From Mesocentrotus franciscanus (Eukaryota; Echinodermata; Echinoidea; Camarodonta; Strongylocentrotidae), in the NCBI GenBank assembly GCA_037976565.1, contig CP137669.1, positions 34,651,613-34,715,612 of the forward strand: a stretch of 64,000 nucleotides of DNA, read 5' to 3'. A model generated the notes under the pieces. It saw only the letters and a list, made by a program, of their open reading frames with translations, made no database searches and was not told the DNA's origin. Below, piece after piece: positions 24,458-35,844 of the stretch. Position 1 is the first letter of the stretch. Every line of letters starts with the position of its first letter. Made by a program: the position numbers and the translations under genes.

Positions 24458-25195
24458 TTAATTCTCCCATTTCCCTGATAATGCCTAACAAATGCACAAC
24501 CTCTACATTTTTTGATATGTTCAAACAACTCCCCTACTCAATTAAAAACACAGAGATAACAGCTAAAAGCCAAGGTAATAACTTCCACTTCACTTCATAG
24601 AGAACAAAAATAGAATATTAACATTTTTAAAATAAGAAATACCCAGGTCTCCTATCATCCAATCCCTACGATGTACTCGAGTTGTTTTTCCAGCTTACGG
24701 CCACTTCAAAATGCTACAAACAAGGCTCTTATCCCAGGGAAGCAGAAATAGAATCAAAACAAATATATTACTCTATATCTGGTTGCATTCAACACAGGTA
24801 ATTTCAGTTTGATAACGTTGCAGGAAAAAAAATGGCAAGCTCATACTGTTTTATGGTAGAACAAGTCAAAGCCATTTTAATCGATCCTCGGCAAAAACAA
24901 CTTTTTTTCTTCCTCGGTTTGTTTTTCTCTTTCTCTCATGTGACGGAAGCGGAGAATGGCGAGGAGCCGCTCGAGGCATAGCCCTGTAATGTCTGTTGGC
25001 GTAAATACTTATTATGATGGAGCTGCCATGCCATGATGGAGGGAAAGAGGGAGAGAGCACGGTAGTCAGAGGAGCACGAGACAGCCAGGGAGAAGGGAAA
25101 TCGAGGGGCATATATTTACACGACGTGCTATTTCTGGGACACCAGGGAAGATGTTGTTTATGTGCATACGAACATAGATGCATCCTTTCTCTAAT

Positions 25196-25240
25196 GCATG
25201 TGTGTGTCTGTGTGTCTGTGTGTCTGTGTGTCTGTATATG
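25196..25240. repeat. (TGTGTGTC)n microsatellite
   Basis: Five GTGTGTCT units. Confidence 0.95.
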
Positions 25241-25535
25241 TATTGTGTAATGATTCTGGGAGGTGTTGTTGTCATAGGAAGGGGCGGGGGAAAAAAAGAT
25301 GAAATCAGTAGAAACAAGGAAGAGAGCAACATAAGATTATTGATATCATTTTGTAATGGTTTAGCTAGAAAATGTTCCTAAAAAGCCTGTAATTTGGTTT
25401 CAATTGGAAATATCTTCTCTCTCTCTCTCTCCTTGCTTTGCCCATTTAGAAGTGCAAGATGGGAGGGATAGAGAGAAAGGGAGTGACAGAGAGAGACAGA
25501 GAGAGACAGCTCTAGAGAGACATAGAGAGACAGAG

Positions 25536-25658
25536 ACAATGATAGAATTATGTATTATTATTACTTTACGTTTACTTTACGTTGTACCTTGTTTTGTTCA
25601 GTGCTTAGAAACATTGTATTAAGCGCTTTACAAATGCAATTTATTATTATTATTATAG
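25536..25658 (+). mobile_element. Retroelement-type tail with (ATT)n
   Basis: GTGCTTAGAAACATTGTATT AAGCGCTTTACAAATGCAA is followed by (TTA)n. The same AAGCGC...CTTTACAAA-(TAA)n association occurs near 59223 and 45511, as expected for retrotransposon 3' ends. Confidence 0.5.
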
Positions 25659-25941
25659 AGAGGGGGGAGAAGAAAAGATTGGACATACAAATTTTAATCT
25701 TGAGCAAGCTGACATTTTAAAACTACATACTCATTGTTTTAGTCCGACTCCCTTTTAGCAGTAAATTTCAAAATGAGGAATTAAGAAACTAATCTGTTTT
25801 AAAATTTTAATTCAAAAGACGTAAATATTCTGGTTACTTTTCATTCATGAAATTATATTGATCTGTAGGCATCAGGTATTAAGGAATGATAATGAAAATA
25901 CATGTTATTTGTTTTTCAGAAGGTAAATATAAAGAGTCTTA

Positions 25942-26397
25942 GACCCCGTTCTCATTCACTTCGTTGGAGCGGTCTAACTAAGACCCGTTCCTCAGGAGCA
26001 GTTCTTAGGTGAGTGAGAACGGTCAAAGTGGTCCAGGAAGTGGACTTCTGGACCGCTTCCAGAAGACCACCTCGGGAGGTGGTCTTGAGGAACGGTCTTA
26101 TTAAGAGCGGTTTGGAGCGCTCTAACGTGCGAGTGTGAACGGAAGCGCACTTTGAACGGAAGTGGTCTAGTGACGTTGCACGCGAAACATGTAGTACGGT
26201 ACATACGCTTAGTATTCCGCGAAAAAATTTACCCGCTGACCTGAGCTGCCATAGCAACAAGACCACTTTGACTCGTGGAGCGGTTTGAGCCATAAAAAAA
26301 CTGCTCGGAGTGTGAACCCTCGCAAACCGTTCCTGAAGACCCGTTCCTCTGGAGCGGTCTAACTAAGACCACTTTTAAAGTGAGTGAGAACGGGGTC
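25942..26397. mobile_element. GACCCCGTTCTCA element, copy 1 (456 bp)
   Basis: Inverted ends GACCCCGTTCTCATTCACTT / AAGTGAGTGAGAACGGGGTC, with TTA duplicated on both sides (25939-25941 and 26398-26400). The interior is rich in further inverted AGACCGCTCC / GGAGCGGTCT words. A 3-bp duplication is compatible with PIF/Harbinger or CACTA types. Confidence 0.93.
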
Positions 26398-26477
26398 TTA
26401 ATCAATATGTGGGACACTATATATCAAACTGGCATTTGATTCCATGAATCAAAAACATTCACCAACATCTTTCATTT

Positions 26478-26720
26478 AAGGCGCATTTACACTGCAAGCA
26501 AAAATTATCAATTTTTCTCACATTCCGGTGTTTTGTGAGAAGTTGCTAGGCAACTATCGGTAAACACGACGCAAAACCAATATAAGAAAACCCACCTCTA
26601 GAGTGTCTTTTGGAACGCCGGTAGAAATTTCATAGATTTTTGCAGTGTAAATGCTTGCTCTCAAAACATCGGTGAATAATTCCAGTTTTTGGTCACATGA
26701 CTCACTTTGCTTCCATGAGA
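26478..26720 (+). mobile_element. TTTACACTGCAAGCA repeat, copy 1
   Basis: CATTTACACTGCAAGCA and TTTTTGCAGTGTAAATGC pair. GTTGCTAGGCAACTATCGGTAAACAC and TTTTGGTCACATGACTC align with the copy at 31.8 kb. Confidence 0.75.
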
Positions 26721-27671
26721 TCACATGCGGAGCAGCGACAAGTACTAGTCACCCCCCCCCCAAAAAAAAAAACAGAATGAGCAAACATTTATGTTTTTTA
26801 ATGGGTTTTTCCAGTAGTGTACATGGCAGTAAAAAAAAACGAAAGTTTTTCGAAATGGTATTTGGGCTGTGTAAATGACACACAGTCAGTAGGAACTAGG
26901 AAGGAAGATGAATAATTGACGAGAAAGAGACAAGTACCCAATTGGGTACAAGCAAGATCATCAAATTATACATAGATGTGAAGACTCTATCAAATTCTTT
27001 TTTAAATATGAAAACATGTTCCCAACTATATATCAAATTGCGAAATTACACATGAACGTAGTGGGTAAACAACCCCCATCACTACACAATATGAAACAAA
27101 AAGACATCACATCCACATGCACACTCTGTTTACAAGTGTGTCTCATCTATTTGCAGCCTTTACGGTTCAAAATATTGACTCAAGTCGTCCAAGGTTCAAA
27201 GGTAGAGAAAGAATACAAAGAGCCTGGTAGGGATGAACTGCCATGAAGCAATCACGAGAGTTGTTGTATTCTAAAATTTGACATATTTTCTTCACCTATA
27301 TGATGCAAGCTACAATGACTTGCATTTTAATACATGTTGGGTTTAGGTGTTTATGTATTAAGCAATGTCATGCATACCACACTGCTAACGATATTACAGT
27401 TCCATAATGATCTAGGCCAAGTACTAGATGGTCTATTAGGTTTCCCAGTCTACCAGGAAAGTAATTTTGAACACTCAAAACATCCATATACATGTTTCTG
27501 TTGAATATTATTTAGATACATGTATGCAGTTTTTATAAAAATGTCGAAAACAATCTGCAGAATTAGTCCAAATCTGCACCCCACCAAAACATTTAGTTTA
27601 GCACTTATGTTAAATCAACAAAGATGAAGTAATTTTCCAATTGCATTAAAATAATGTTCTAAACTCTGCAG

Positions 27672-27842
27672 GGAAAAAATTAATATTTATTTTTCGGGGG
27701 CTACTTTTCAAGCTTGCCTGCATAAAAATAACACTCTAAAATTTGTTTTGCATTGAACTCTATGCAAATTTACGGGGGCTCTTTTCTGATTTTCGGGGGC
27801 TCTTTTGGGCATTTCGGGGGCTAATTCGCCCTGAGCCCCCGT
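27672..27842 (+). repeat. Dispersed CGGGGGCT repeat, copy 1
   Basis: Contains TTTTTCGGGGGCTACTT, GCCTGCATAAAAATAACACTC and three CGGGGGCTCTTTT words, ending ATTCGCCCTGAGCCCCCGTG. It aligns with the complement of 62285-62478. Shorter relatives are near 33.9 and 35.1-35.55 kb. Confidence 0.85.
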
Positions 27843-28546
27843 GTATTTTTTTCACTGAAACTCTGTATTTTTAATACTGATGGTACTAATGCACTGATGG
27901 TACTAATGCATGATAAAAAATTAGACCAAGGGTTATAGAAGATTACATGGGTAGATAAAATCTCAGAAAATTCCTGTGAAATTACTCCTTCATCTATAAT
28001 GATATGTCGTTCTAGAATGTTTAGTTCCAAGCATGAAAATAATTTCCATGGAAAATGAACATATCTACATGTATATACATGTACATCCCCATTTTTCAAT
28101 ACTGGAATATTCACTTCCAACCATGAAAATAAATTTCATGAAATATCAGCATAGCTACATGTACATATATCCCCATTTCGCAATACTAGGCATTTATCAT
28201 TTTTCTTAAGACTTTAAAAAATGCTCAATGTTATTCTGACTGATTAAAAAGCCATGAATGCTTTCAGACTCATGAAAAAATGTTTAAATAAATAGTAACC
28301 TTTAAGTTAAAGCACTTACAGCTATCCCTGTATTCCCACGGATGTAATTTCATACAAAATAATCTGTTTTCTATGTTCACGTATCAGGAAGTTGACATCT
28401 TCAGAAGAAATATGAGATATAATATTTCAAAATGCTCTTAATGAGAATAATATTTCACTACTAATACTATACGTGAAATGGTGGATCTATTGTTCCGACA
28501 AACAGGAGTTGTTTACATTGAGTTATTTTTCATTAAGCTATCTCAC

Positions 28547-28630
28547 CTCGTTTTTGGACCCATCCTTCTTTGATGACTGTTAACGGTGCTTCCGCGACCG
28601 ACATCGTTGTCGTCATCGTGAACCAGAGAC
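28547..28630 (-). CDS. AKT: AKT first coding exon (start of PH domain)
   Basis: AKT is the serine/threonine kinase that is recruited to PIP3-rich plasma membrane through its N-terminal PH domain. This exon holds the start and the first PH strand. A pyrimidine-rich acceptor (ends AACACTCAG) precedes base 28630 and a GTGAG donor follows 28547. Two in-frame ATGs are present, at 28616 and 28604. From the second, the protein reads MSVAEAPLTVIKEGWVQKR, matching human AKT1 MSDVAIVKEGWLHKR. The lysine equivalent to the PIP3-binding K14 is present (residue 18 from the second ATG). The exon ends in phase 1, splitting a glycine codon completed by the exon at 8328. The first ATG would add only MTTT, so which ATG is used is open. 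The acceptor implies an upstream non-coding exon. Identification rests on family knowledge plus the two following exons. Confidence 0.93.
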
Positions 28631-29991
28631 CTGAGTGTTGGGAAGAAATAAAGAGCAAAAATAAGATGACAGCTGCAGGGTACTTTCTATGTTTTATATT
28701 TGCAAATTTTTACTAAAGATATGTACTACTATGTAGCTCTGGTAATGAAAATGGAGAATTCTTATTCTTGAAATTTGCGTTAGATATCTCAGTTGACGGT
28801 GCATCTATGTTGTTGTACTCATCTACATCCCCTCCCCATTTTTTTAAATATTTGAAGTTCATTGTTATTGAATACACGTATATTAAACTATGTAAAAACA
28901 TTTTAAAATTTAATAATCTAAAACTTGCACTTAAACCAAAGAGTTTTGTGACTACCCGTCTATATTCTACTTAACATTTATCCCCGACATTCAAACAATA
29001 TGACCTTCATTCATTTTAGAAAACTTGATCATCTAAATAGCTTTTAAAGGTCAAATCCTCATTTCCCATATTGGAAAATATACAGAAGCAATATTCATAT
29101 TTCTGATTTCCCCCATACAATTACAAAATCTGTAAATAAGTTTTATGAATATGTGGTTAGCAATTCAGTCACGAAACAGATCAGCTACAATGGTGCAGTC
29201 ACCAGCCCCCCCCCCAAAAAAGCATAAATATTCAGAGACACTAGCATGCCTCTACATGGAGGAAAATACAAATAATATGAGAGTAAAGTGGGAAATAGTA
29301 ATAAAAAGGTGATGAACAGCAATGCAGATACGAAAGAGATTGGCTGCATTTATATTGATACAGGCACAGGCACCCTCCTTTAAAGCTTAAATATTCAGAG
29401 AGACACTAGCATGCCTCTACACAGGGAAAATAGAAATAATATGAGGGTAAAGCGGAAATAGAAATAATAAGAAGGTGACAAACAAGGCTAAGACATTAAT
29501 CAGCTGCGGGTCATCTCGGATGGATGCAGCCTGGCTTTTTCGGGGCTGTCTGTTTGCCTGATGGCATCTAGGAGATATCAATTATTAAATGAGAGTTGTC
29601 GCATCTCTCCGTATCCCTTTCACATTCACCGCTGGAGAGGGTCAAGTCTGGACTCGGTCCAGCTTGGCATCAGCATTACACAATGCAATTCACTCTTTAC
29701 ACAGTGAGGGCTCTGTGATCTCCTTCGAGAGAAGGGTCCAGTATGGAGAAGCTCTGCACCAAAAAGGGGATTCTCCTTAATATGAATACTAGCCCAATGT
29801 GGATTAAAGTATCTTTGATTAATGATAGGAAGGTGGGCGAAAAACATCAGCAAGCTTGGGGGAATATGATCTTGTGCCCAAAGTTTCTCTAAAACATGGT
29901 AACAATTGCAAATAGTAGATGTGATGTGCTCTGGCAGCTTTAAATTTGGCTAGTTTTGTGTGCAGGTCTAGGAAACATCAGAGACCATATA

Positions 29992-30445
29992 GACCCCGTT
30001 CTCACTCACTTTGAAAGTGGTCTTAGTTAGACCGCTCCAGAGGAACGGGTCTTGAGGAACGGTTTGCGAGGGTTCACACTCCGAGCAGTTTTTTATGGCT
30101 CAAACCACTCCACGAGTCAAAGTGGTCTTGTTGCTATGGCAGCTCAGGTCAGCGGGTAAATTTTTCGCGGAATACTAAGCGTATGTACCGTACTACATGT
30201 TTCGCGTGCAACGTCACTAGACCACTTCCGTTCAAAGTGCGCTTCCGTTCACACTCGCACGTTAGAGCGCTCCAAACCGCTCTTAATAAGACCCGTTCCT
30301 CAAGACCACCTCCCGAGGTGGTCTTCTGGAGCGGTCCAGAAGTCCACTTCCTGGACCACTTTGACCGTTCTCACTCACCTAAGAACCGCTCCTGAGGAAC
30401 GGGTCTTAGTTAGACAGCTCCAACGAAGTGAATGAGAACGGGGTC
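29992..30445. mobile_element. GACCCCGTTCTCA element, copy 2 (454 bp), inverted
   Basis: Same element in the opposite direction, with ATA duplicated on both sides (29989-29991 and 30446-30448). Near-identical to copy 1. Together they flank the AKT start exon. Confidence 0.93.
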
Positions 30446-30706
30446 ATAGGCTAACCATCAATATGAAAACAGTACAATTAACTCTTAAGGGCTTCTTACA
30501 TCAAATCATGCTTTCTCATGACAGGGAGAGGAGCGACCATGCTTTGATTGGTCATTCACTCTGTCAAGGAACTTGGAAGGTGGAATGAGTTATAGAACTG
30601 TTCACCTAGCTTTTTCTTTTGTCTCTGATTATCATCACCTAAATTAAAATAGAAAGTCATGTTTTCCAAATCTAAGCACTCTAATCACTCTAAAACTGAA
30701 TAATCT

Positions 30707-30845
30707 GTTCTCTTTGTCTCCCTCTCTCACTCTCCCTAATATCAAGATTCCCCCATCTTCTTTTCCTATCAACCTTTGTTCTCTTTGTCTCCCTCTCTCA
30801 CTCTCCCTAATTTCAAGATTCACCCATCTTCTCTTCCTATCAACC
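30707..30845. repeat. 71-bp tandem duplication
   Basis: GTTCTCTTTGTCTCCCTCTC ... TTTTCCTATCAACCTTT occurs twice, 71 bases apart, with a few substitutions. It continues into a CT-rich tract (30895-30913). Confidence 0.9.
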
Positions 30846-31280
30846 AACCACTCTCATTCTAAAATTGTTTAACATACTCCCCCCCCTTTTCCCTCTCTCT
30901 CTCTCTCTCTCTCTAATTTTACAAATATCCTTTCTTGTTCTCTATCTCACCCTTTATTTCTCTTTCTCTGTCTCCCATCTCTCTTTCGCTGTAACAACTA
31001 ATCCTCCTCTCTTGCGATCATCCACCTCATCTCTTAGAACTTTAAAATACCCACACATGACCAATTCTAATCATCTATTATCAATATCCATGTAGACAAA
31101 AACAAAAAGCTCACAATATTGTAATCTTGGATGAAGTGTAAAACACCTAATATCAACCAAAAATAACTTGTTTTCTTCAATGATGAGTCATCAAAATAAG
31201 CAGATGAGGAAATTCTATCCGGTTTAGCACTACAGAATCTGTGGAGGAAGTATCAACCCTTAATCCATGAATAACAATGA

Positions 31281-31521
31281 TCATAAAAGAACCTTTTTTT
31301 TTCGATAACAACATTCAATCATGCGTTCGAAAATGTTACTAAAATTTATGAACATCTTATGCACATCTGATGCATGTCTTTTGTCTGTTGCATTGCTAAT
31401 TAACCAGAGAGCTTGGGGGAAGGAAATCAAGAGATGCACCTGATCTTTCAACATCTCGGGCTCCGGTTTCACAACTTCAAAGCGGACCTTTTGAAAAGAA
31501 ACGGTGGAGACCCGTTGGATC
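31281..31521 (-). CDS. Candidate minus-strand exon
   Basis: A strong acceptor (AAATTGTTTTTCAG) precedes base 31521. One frame stays open for 80 codons to a TGA at 31281. It encodes IQRVSTVSFQKVRFEVVKP, then EPEMLKDQVHLLISFPQAL, and ends with a basic tail (CCYRKKKVLL). The first part, to KDQ, looks most protein-like; a possible but weak donor (GTGCAT) follows at 31439. It lies between the unknown gene and AKT on the same strand. Its phase does not match a donor seen in the 37.5-kb exon. It may be a separate gene fragment or chance. Confidence 0.3.
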
Positions 31522-31825
31522 CTGAAAAACAATTTGTTTACAGATGCTGGGCAAACTCTAGTTTCACTTTTATTTTCTGATTGCCAACAAAACAGGCCTG
31601 GAATGTGACTACCCTATGAGAAAAACAAGCAAATGCTGTTAATAGCTTCCTTAAAAAAAAAAATGATGATGGATTTACTTTACTATCAAAAATTCAAGGC
31701 TATACTGGAGTGGATAGCTTGTATTTCCTCTTCCCCTCTCTCTCCACTACACAATGCCAGGTAAATACACGGAAAATACTCCAACAAGATATAGAACACT
31801 TGGCCGCTAAAAATAAAGAATATAA

Positions 31826-32035
31826 GCTGCATTTACACTGCAAGCAACATGCGTTGAGTTTTCTCAGATTCCCGGAGATTGCTAGGCAACTACCGGTAAA
31901 CACAACAAAAAAACCCACCTCTGTAGTGTGTTTTTTCAACACCAGCAGACATTTCACTGATTTTTGCAGTGTAACTGCTGGCTCTCAATAAACATTGGTG
32001 AATGAATCCGGGTTTTGGTCACATGACTCTCGTTT
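31826..32035 (+). mobile_element. TTTACACTGCAAGCA repeat, copy 2
   Basis: Same orientation and order of words as 26478-26720, about 30 bases shorter. Both lie within 5 kb of the AKT start exon. Confidence 0.75.
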
Positions 32036-32669
32036 CCTTGGGGGAAATAGGCGACTGCAGTCGTTAGACTGACCTCTTAGATTCAACTAGATTTTCTCAG
32101 GCCCTGTATATTTGTACATTACATTCGCTAGGAGTCATTAAGGTGTTGATGCATGCTTATGGCACTCTCTGCTCTCGATCAACAAAAAATGTAAGAATCA
32201 ACTAAACTTGGTTAAAACTAATGTGGGATGAAGTGGGAAAACTGAAAATTACATGTACCGTAATCTGTATCCATCAAAATTCTGAAAACAAATTAATAAA
32301 TCTGATCAGGTAGACTAATAGTGGATAAAACCGGACTGAAAACAAAATATTTGCTGGATTATTCTCAAACATGATCCATATACCGGATAAAAATTTGAGA
32401 CACCTGCTTGCTTCTCACCGCAAGATACAGAAAATCTGATAGCTTTTATCGTGAACAGAACTCCTTGTTTTGAAATGGTAAAAGAGGAAGACGGATAACG
32501 ATATGGACAAAAGAAGAATAACAAACAGGATAGAGAGGGGAAGTGAGAAAACTATCAACATACTGTGGAAAAAAAATATTTGCAATCCCCAAAATACATT
32601 GATAAGAGGGCATTGTGATGGAAACAAAAATATCATCTCAACACAATAGGTCAGTAAATGCATGAAATA

Positions 32670-32782
32670 CAGAGAGAGACAAAGAGAGAGAGGGGTGGGA
32701 GAGAGTGAGAGAGAGAGAGAGGGGGAGAGGGAGAGAGAGGGAGAGAGAGAAGGGGGAGGGAGAGAGAGAGGGGAGGGGGGGG
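32670..32782. repeat. (GA)n / GGGAG tract
   Basis: Imperfect GAGAGAGGGG repeats ending GGGGAGGGGGGGG. Confidence 0.95.
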
Positions 32783-33153
32783 CACTCTACCACTAATCAA
32801 GTGACTCTATGCCTTCAAATTTCCAACAACAAAAAATAGTACATGTGCAATGTACATGTATATGGGGCACAGAAGAATGACTATTACATCCATAGATGTA
32901 TTTACTGTGCTACTGTATAATGGTTCCTTCAATTATTTACAAGTAAGGGATTGCCCCTAAATTTTTTCATTTTCATTTTCTATTCAAATACCACTAGAAT
33001 TAAATTTGCATGGACAAAAATATTTGTAAGCTTAGGTTCTACTATCAACCAGTAAGTTATGGGAAAGTGTTTAAGGTACTAACTGCTCGTTTTAAATAGG
33101 CCCATTTACACAGCCCCTAAAAGCATTCGAAAAACCATTTGTTGTTCAAAATG

Positions 33154-33258
33154 TTTTTATTATTATTATCATTATTATTATCATTATTATTATTATTATC
33201 ATTACCACCATCATCATCATCATCATCGTCGTCATTGTTGATATTATTATTATTATCA
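33154..33258. repeat. (TTA/TCA)n trinucleotide repeat
   Basis: TTATTATTATCATTATT followed by ATCATCATCATCATCGTCGTC. Confidence 0.97.
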
Positions 33259-33599
33259 AATTTTAATATACAATTACTAAAAAGAAGTGTGACTGACATA
33301 AACAATATCCCTGTCGTATAGAGTACTATTTTAGTTTCTACATGTCATTATTTTTATCATAAGGTACAAAAAGCACATTGTCAGAATCATTCATATTCAG
33401 AATTGTGACACAAATGCTCAGTATATCATGTCAGCAGGCATAGCAATACATGAGGCACATGTCAGTCATGAAGCTCTCATGTAAAGCAATCCTGTAGTCC
33501 AATCTATACTGGCCTCTGTAATTACGAAGGAAATGAAGTAGAATCAAAGCCTAACCTATTACCAAGATTCCATCTTTAAACGTAGCCCCCGTGACTAAA

Positions 33600-34340
33600 G
33601 GGGGTGCACGGAAAAGAAATCAAGTTGTTTACTCCGCCAATCGGCTCGCCTCAGATTTCAGTAAATGAATCTTCCTGTCATTTGCGAACCACTTTCATTT
33701 GATTCTTGTTGTCAATTTGAGCCAAGCTTGTTTTACTACATTTTCTCTCAGATTCCCTGCTATCTCCTTCGCTGCTTTGCTGTTGACTAGTTCAAGTACT
33801 GTGTACTGTGTATGTTTGCTCCGATTTTGAGTCGCTTACTCAAAAACATGATTTGTGTGTGTGTCAACGAAAAAAATACACGGTGGCGACGGGCGATTCG
33901 CCCTCTAAACCTCTAAAACCGCCACGGTAAACATCAAGACGAGGGCGAAAAAAAATCCATATATGTTGAAAAATCGCCCGCCATAAAATGATATTCCCCA
34001 GGAATTAATAAATTAATTTATTGATGTGTCTAAGTGAAATCTCCGTTCAAACTACAAACTCTAAAACTAGAAACTTCCATCAACATTTAAACAAGTTTTG
34101 TGATTGCAGCGAATCGGTGGTCGTACCTACTGTAGGTAGATCTACACACCGCGGTTTCCCCCTAAGCTCCCGCCCGGCCTCCGATGGAAATACGGAGTAC
34201 ATAGTAGTTTCCTGCACATTATGCATACGATAGTACACTACTGTATCCACAATACACAGAAATAGAAGGCGCGCGCAGCTCCAGCGCACGTGCTGCTAGT
34301 AGTAGTATGAAGCAAATAAGTATTTACCGTCCGTCAGTGC
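33600..34340. other. GC-richer, CpG-containing stretch
   Basis: Compared with its AT-rich surroundings this stretch has raised GC and CpG, including CACCGCGGTTTCCCCC and GGCGCGCGCAGCTCCAGCGC. No coding exon was found in it. It could be a promoter for AKT or another gene, with donor-like GTAGGTAC and GTAAATAC sites on the minus strand. Evidence is only compositional. Confidence 0.2.
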
Positions 34341-34344
34341 TGAA

Positions 34345-35048
34345 CTGCTAGCGACCAAATTGGTACGTAATATGTTTATTTAGTCTGTTTTCTGACCCGG
34401 ATTGTTATCATGGACAATGCAATCCCATTTTAAGAAATGTGATTCCGTTTAAAATTGTGTTATTTATAACTTAAAACCATTAAATGTTAGTGAATATTTT
34501 TACTGTTGTCCCACATACCGATATATTTGTTATAACGAAACATGTAAAATCAATGCCAGATTTCTTCCCGTATTAATCGGTATAAAGCTAGTTTCGTAGA
34601 CACAAATTGAATTTTGTTATAAAAACCCGTAAATAAATATATAAATGATGGTCATATACCTCAGATTTTTCTTACAACTGTTTAATTAAATTATATTATT
34701 TATATACGATGCCATCAATTTCTGTCTACGAAATGAAACTAGATCTAGCTTTGGCCTTTGCCTTGGCTTTAGAATTAGAATCTAGACCCTATACGGGAAA
34801 AAAAATCCGGCAATGATTTTGCATGTTTCGTTATAACAAATAGATCTACATCGGTATGTGGGACAACAGTAAAAATATTCACTGACATTTAATGGTTTAA
34901 GTTATAAATAACACAATTTTAAACGGAATTACATTTCTTTTTTAATGGGATTGCATTGTCCATGAATCATGAAAAAAATTTTGGACAGAAAATAAAGACT
35001 AAATAACATAATACATATTACGTACCAATTTGGTCGCTAGCGCTAGCA
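34345..35048. mobile_element. Foldback element, arms about 240 bases or more
   Basis: CTGCTAGCGACCAAATTGGT ACGTAATATG at the left pairs with its complement at the right. Pairing continues with mismatches through GGACAATGCAATCCCATTTT, TTTACTGTTGTCCCACATACCG and TTGTTATAACGAAACATG, nearly to the centre. Confidence 0.9.
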
Positions 35049-35104
35049 GTATGATGGCTAAGGAAAAACACAACAGATTGTTACAGTTTACAATATGGCT
35101 TTAA

Positions 35105-35560
35105 GAAAGTAGCCCCTTTTTTCAAGAGTAGCCCCCACTTTTTGAGACAATGGGAAAAGTAGCCCCAATAAATAAATTAATTCCTAGCCTGCGTGTCAGT
35201 GATAATATTTTGTTATGATATGAAAACCGAACAGTTGAACAAAATGCTCCTTTTAACAAGTTTTATTTACATGTATATGTAAATCACACAGTAAACCACG
35301 TGTTTAACACAAAGTGAATAAATCGTGGGTATGGGTATCTGAATGTCTGCAATACTCTACATGACATAATCTATGTACGTTACATTTGTATGTTTGCCTC
35401 TGCATGGAAGTTATAATAGGGTAATTTCATGTTTAAACAAAAAAATACCTTTAAAAAAAATGCCTCCCTTAGCTCCAAAATAGCCACCGCAAAATTATTA
35501 AGGGGGGCTATTTTTTTAAGGGAAAATCTGAAAAGAGCCCCCGTAAAAAAAAAAGTAATT
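35105..35560. repeat. AGCCCC-rich diverged repeat
   Basis: Words such as GTAGCCCCTTTTTTCAAGAG, AGTAGCCCCCACTTTTTGAG and GGGGGGCTATTTTTTTAAGG, then AAAGAGCCCCCGTAAAAA, point to the same family as the CGGGGGCT repeats, more decayed. Confidence 0.45.
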
Positions 35561-35637
35561 TTTTGGTTGGTGTGTGTGGCAAATTAGAGAGCAATCTGGC
35601 ACTGGTTTGGCAGTGTATTTAGGTAAACAAATGTGAG

Positions 35638-35665
35638 AACACACACACACACACACACACACACA
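35638..35665. repeat. (CA)n microsatellite
   Basis: About 13 CA units. Confidence 0.97.
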
Positions 35666-35844
35666 ATTACATGTACATGCACACGCTACGTCCAATGTGC
35701 ACAGATTTTCAGGACATCTGAAGTATTCCAAAAATATGAAATCATTAAAAAAAATTGATTTCCGTTGAAGTGTTATGCTGTAATGTGGCGGTAAAGGTCA
35801 TGCAATTTAAGAAAATGTGTTTTCCCTACAGGAATGACATTTAA

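Larger units (their letters stand above)
8329..28546 (-). other. AKT intron 1 (about 20.2 kb)
   Basis: The intron runs between the GTGAG donor at 28546 and the TTTTCAG acceptor at 8329. Both exon borders fit phase 1, so the two PH exons are adjacent in the mature message unless a phase-neutral exon is skipped. The intron holds MITEs, a 103-bp tandem array, GA/CT tracts and nested TTAA-flanked transposons. I found no convincing gene inside it. The best candidate is a weak plus-strand exon at 22748, listed separately. Confidence 0.85.

Noticed and set aside
25952..26417. Minus frames of up to 113 codons, and the matching plus frame at 30183
   Set aside because: They lie within the two copies of the 455-bp non-autonomous element; the same peptide appears in both copies because the DNA is repeated.
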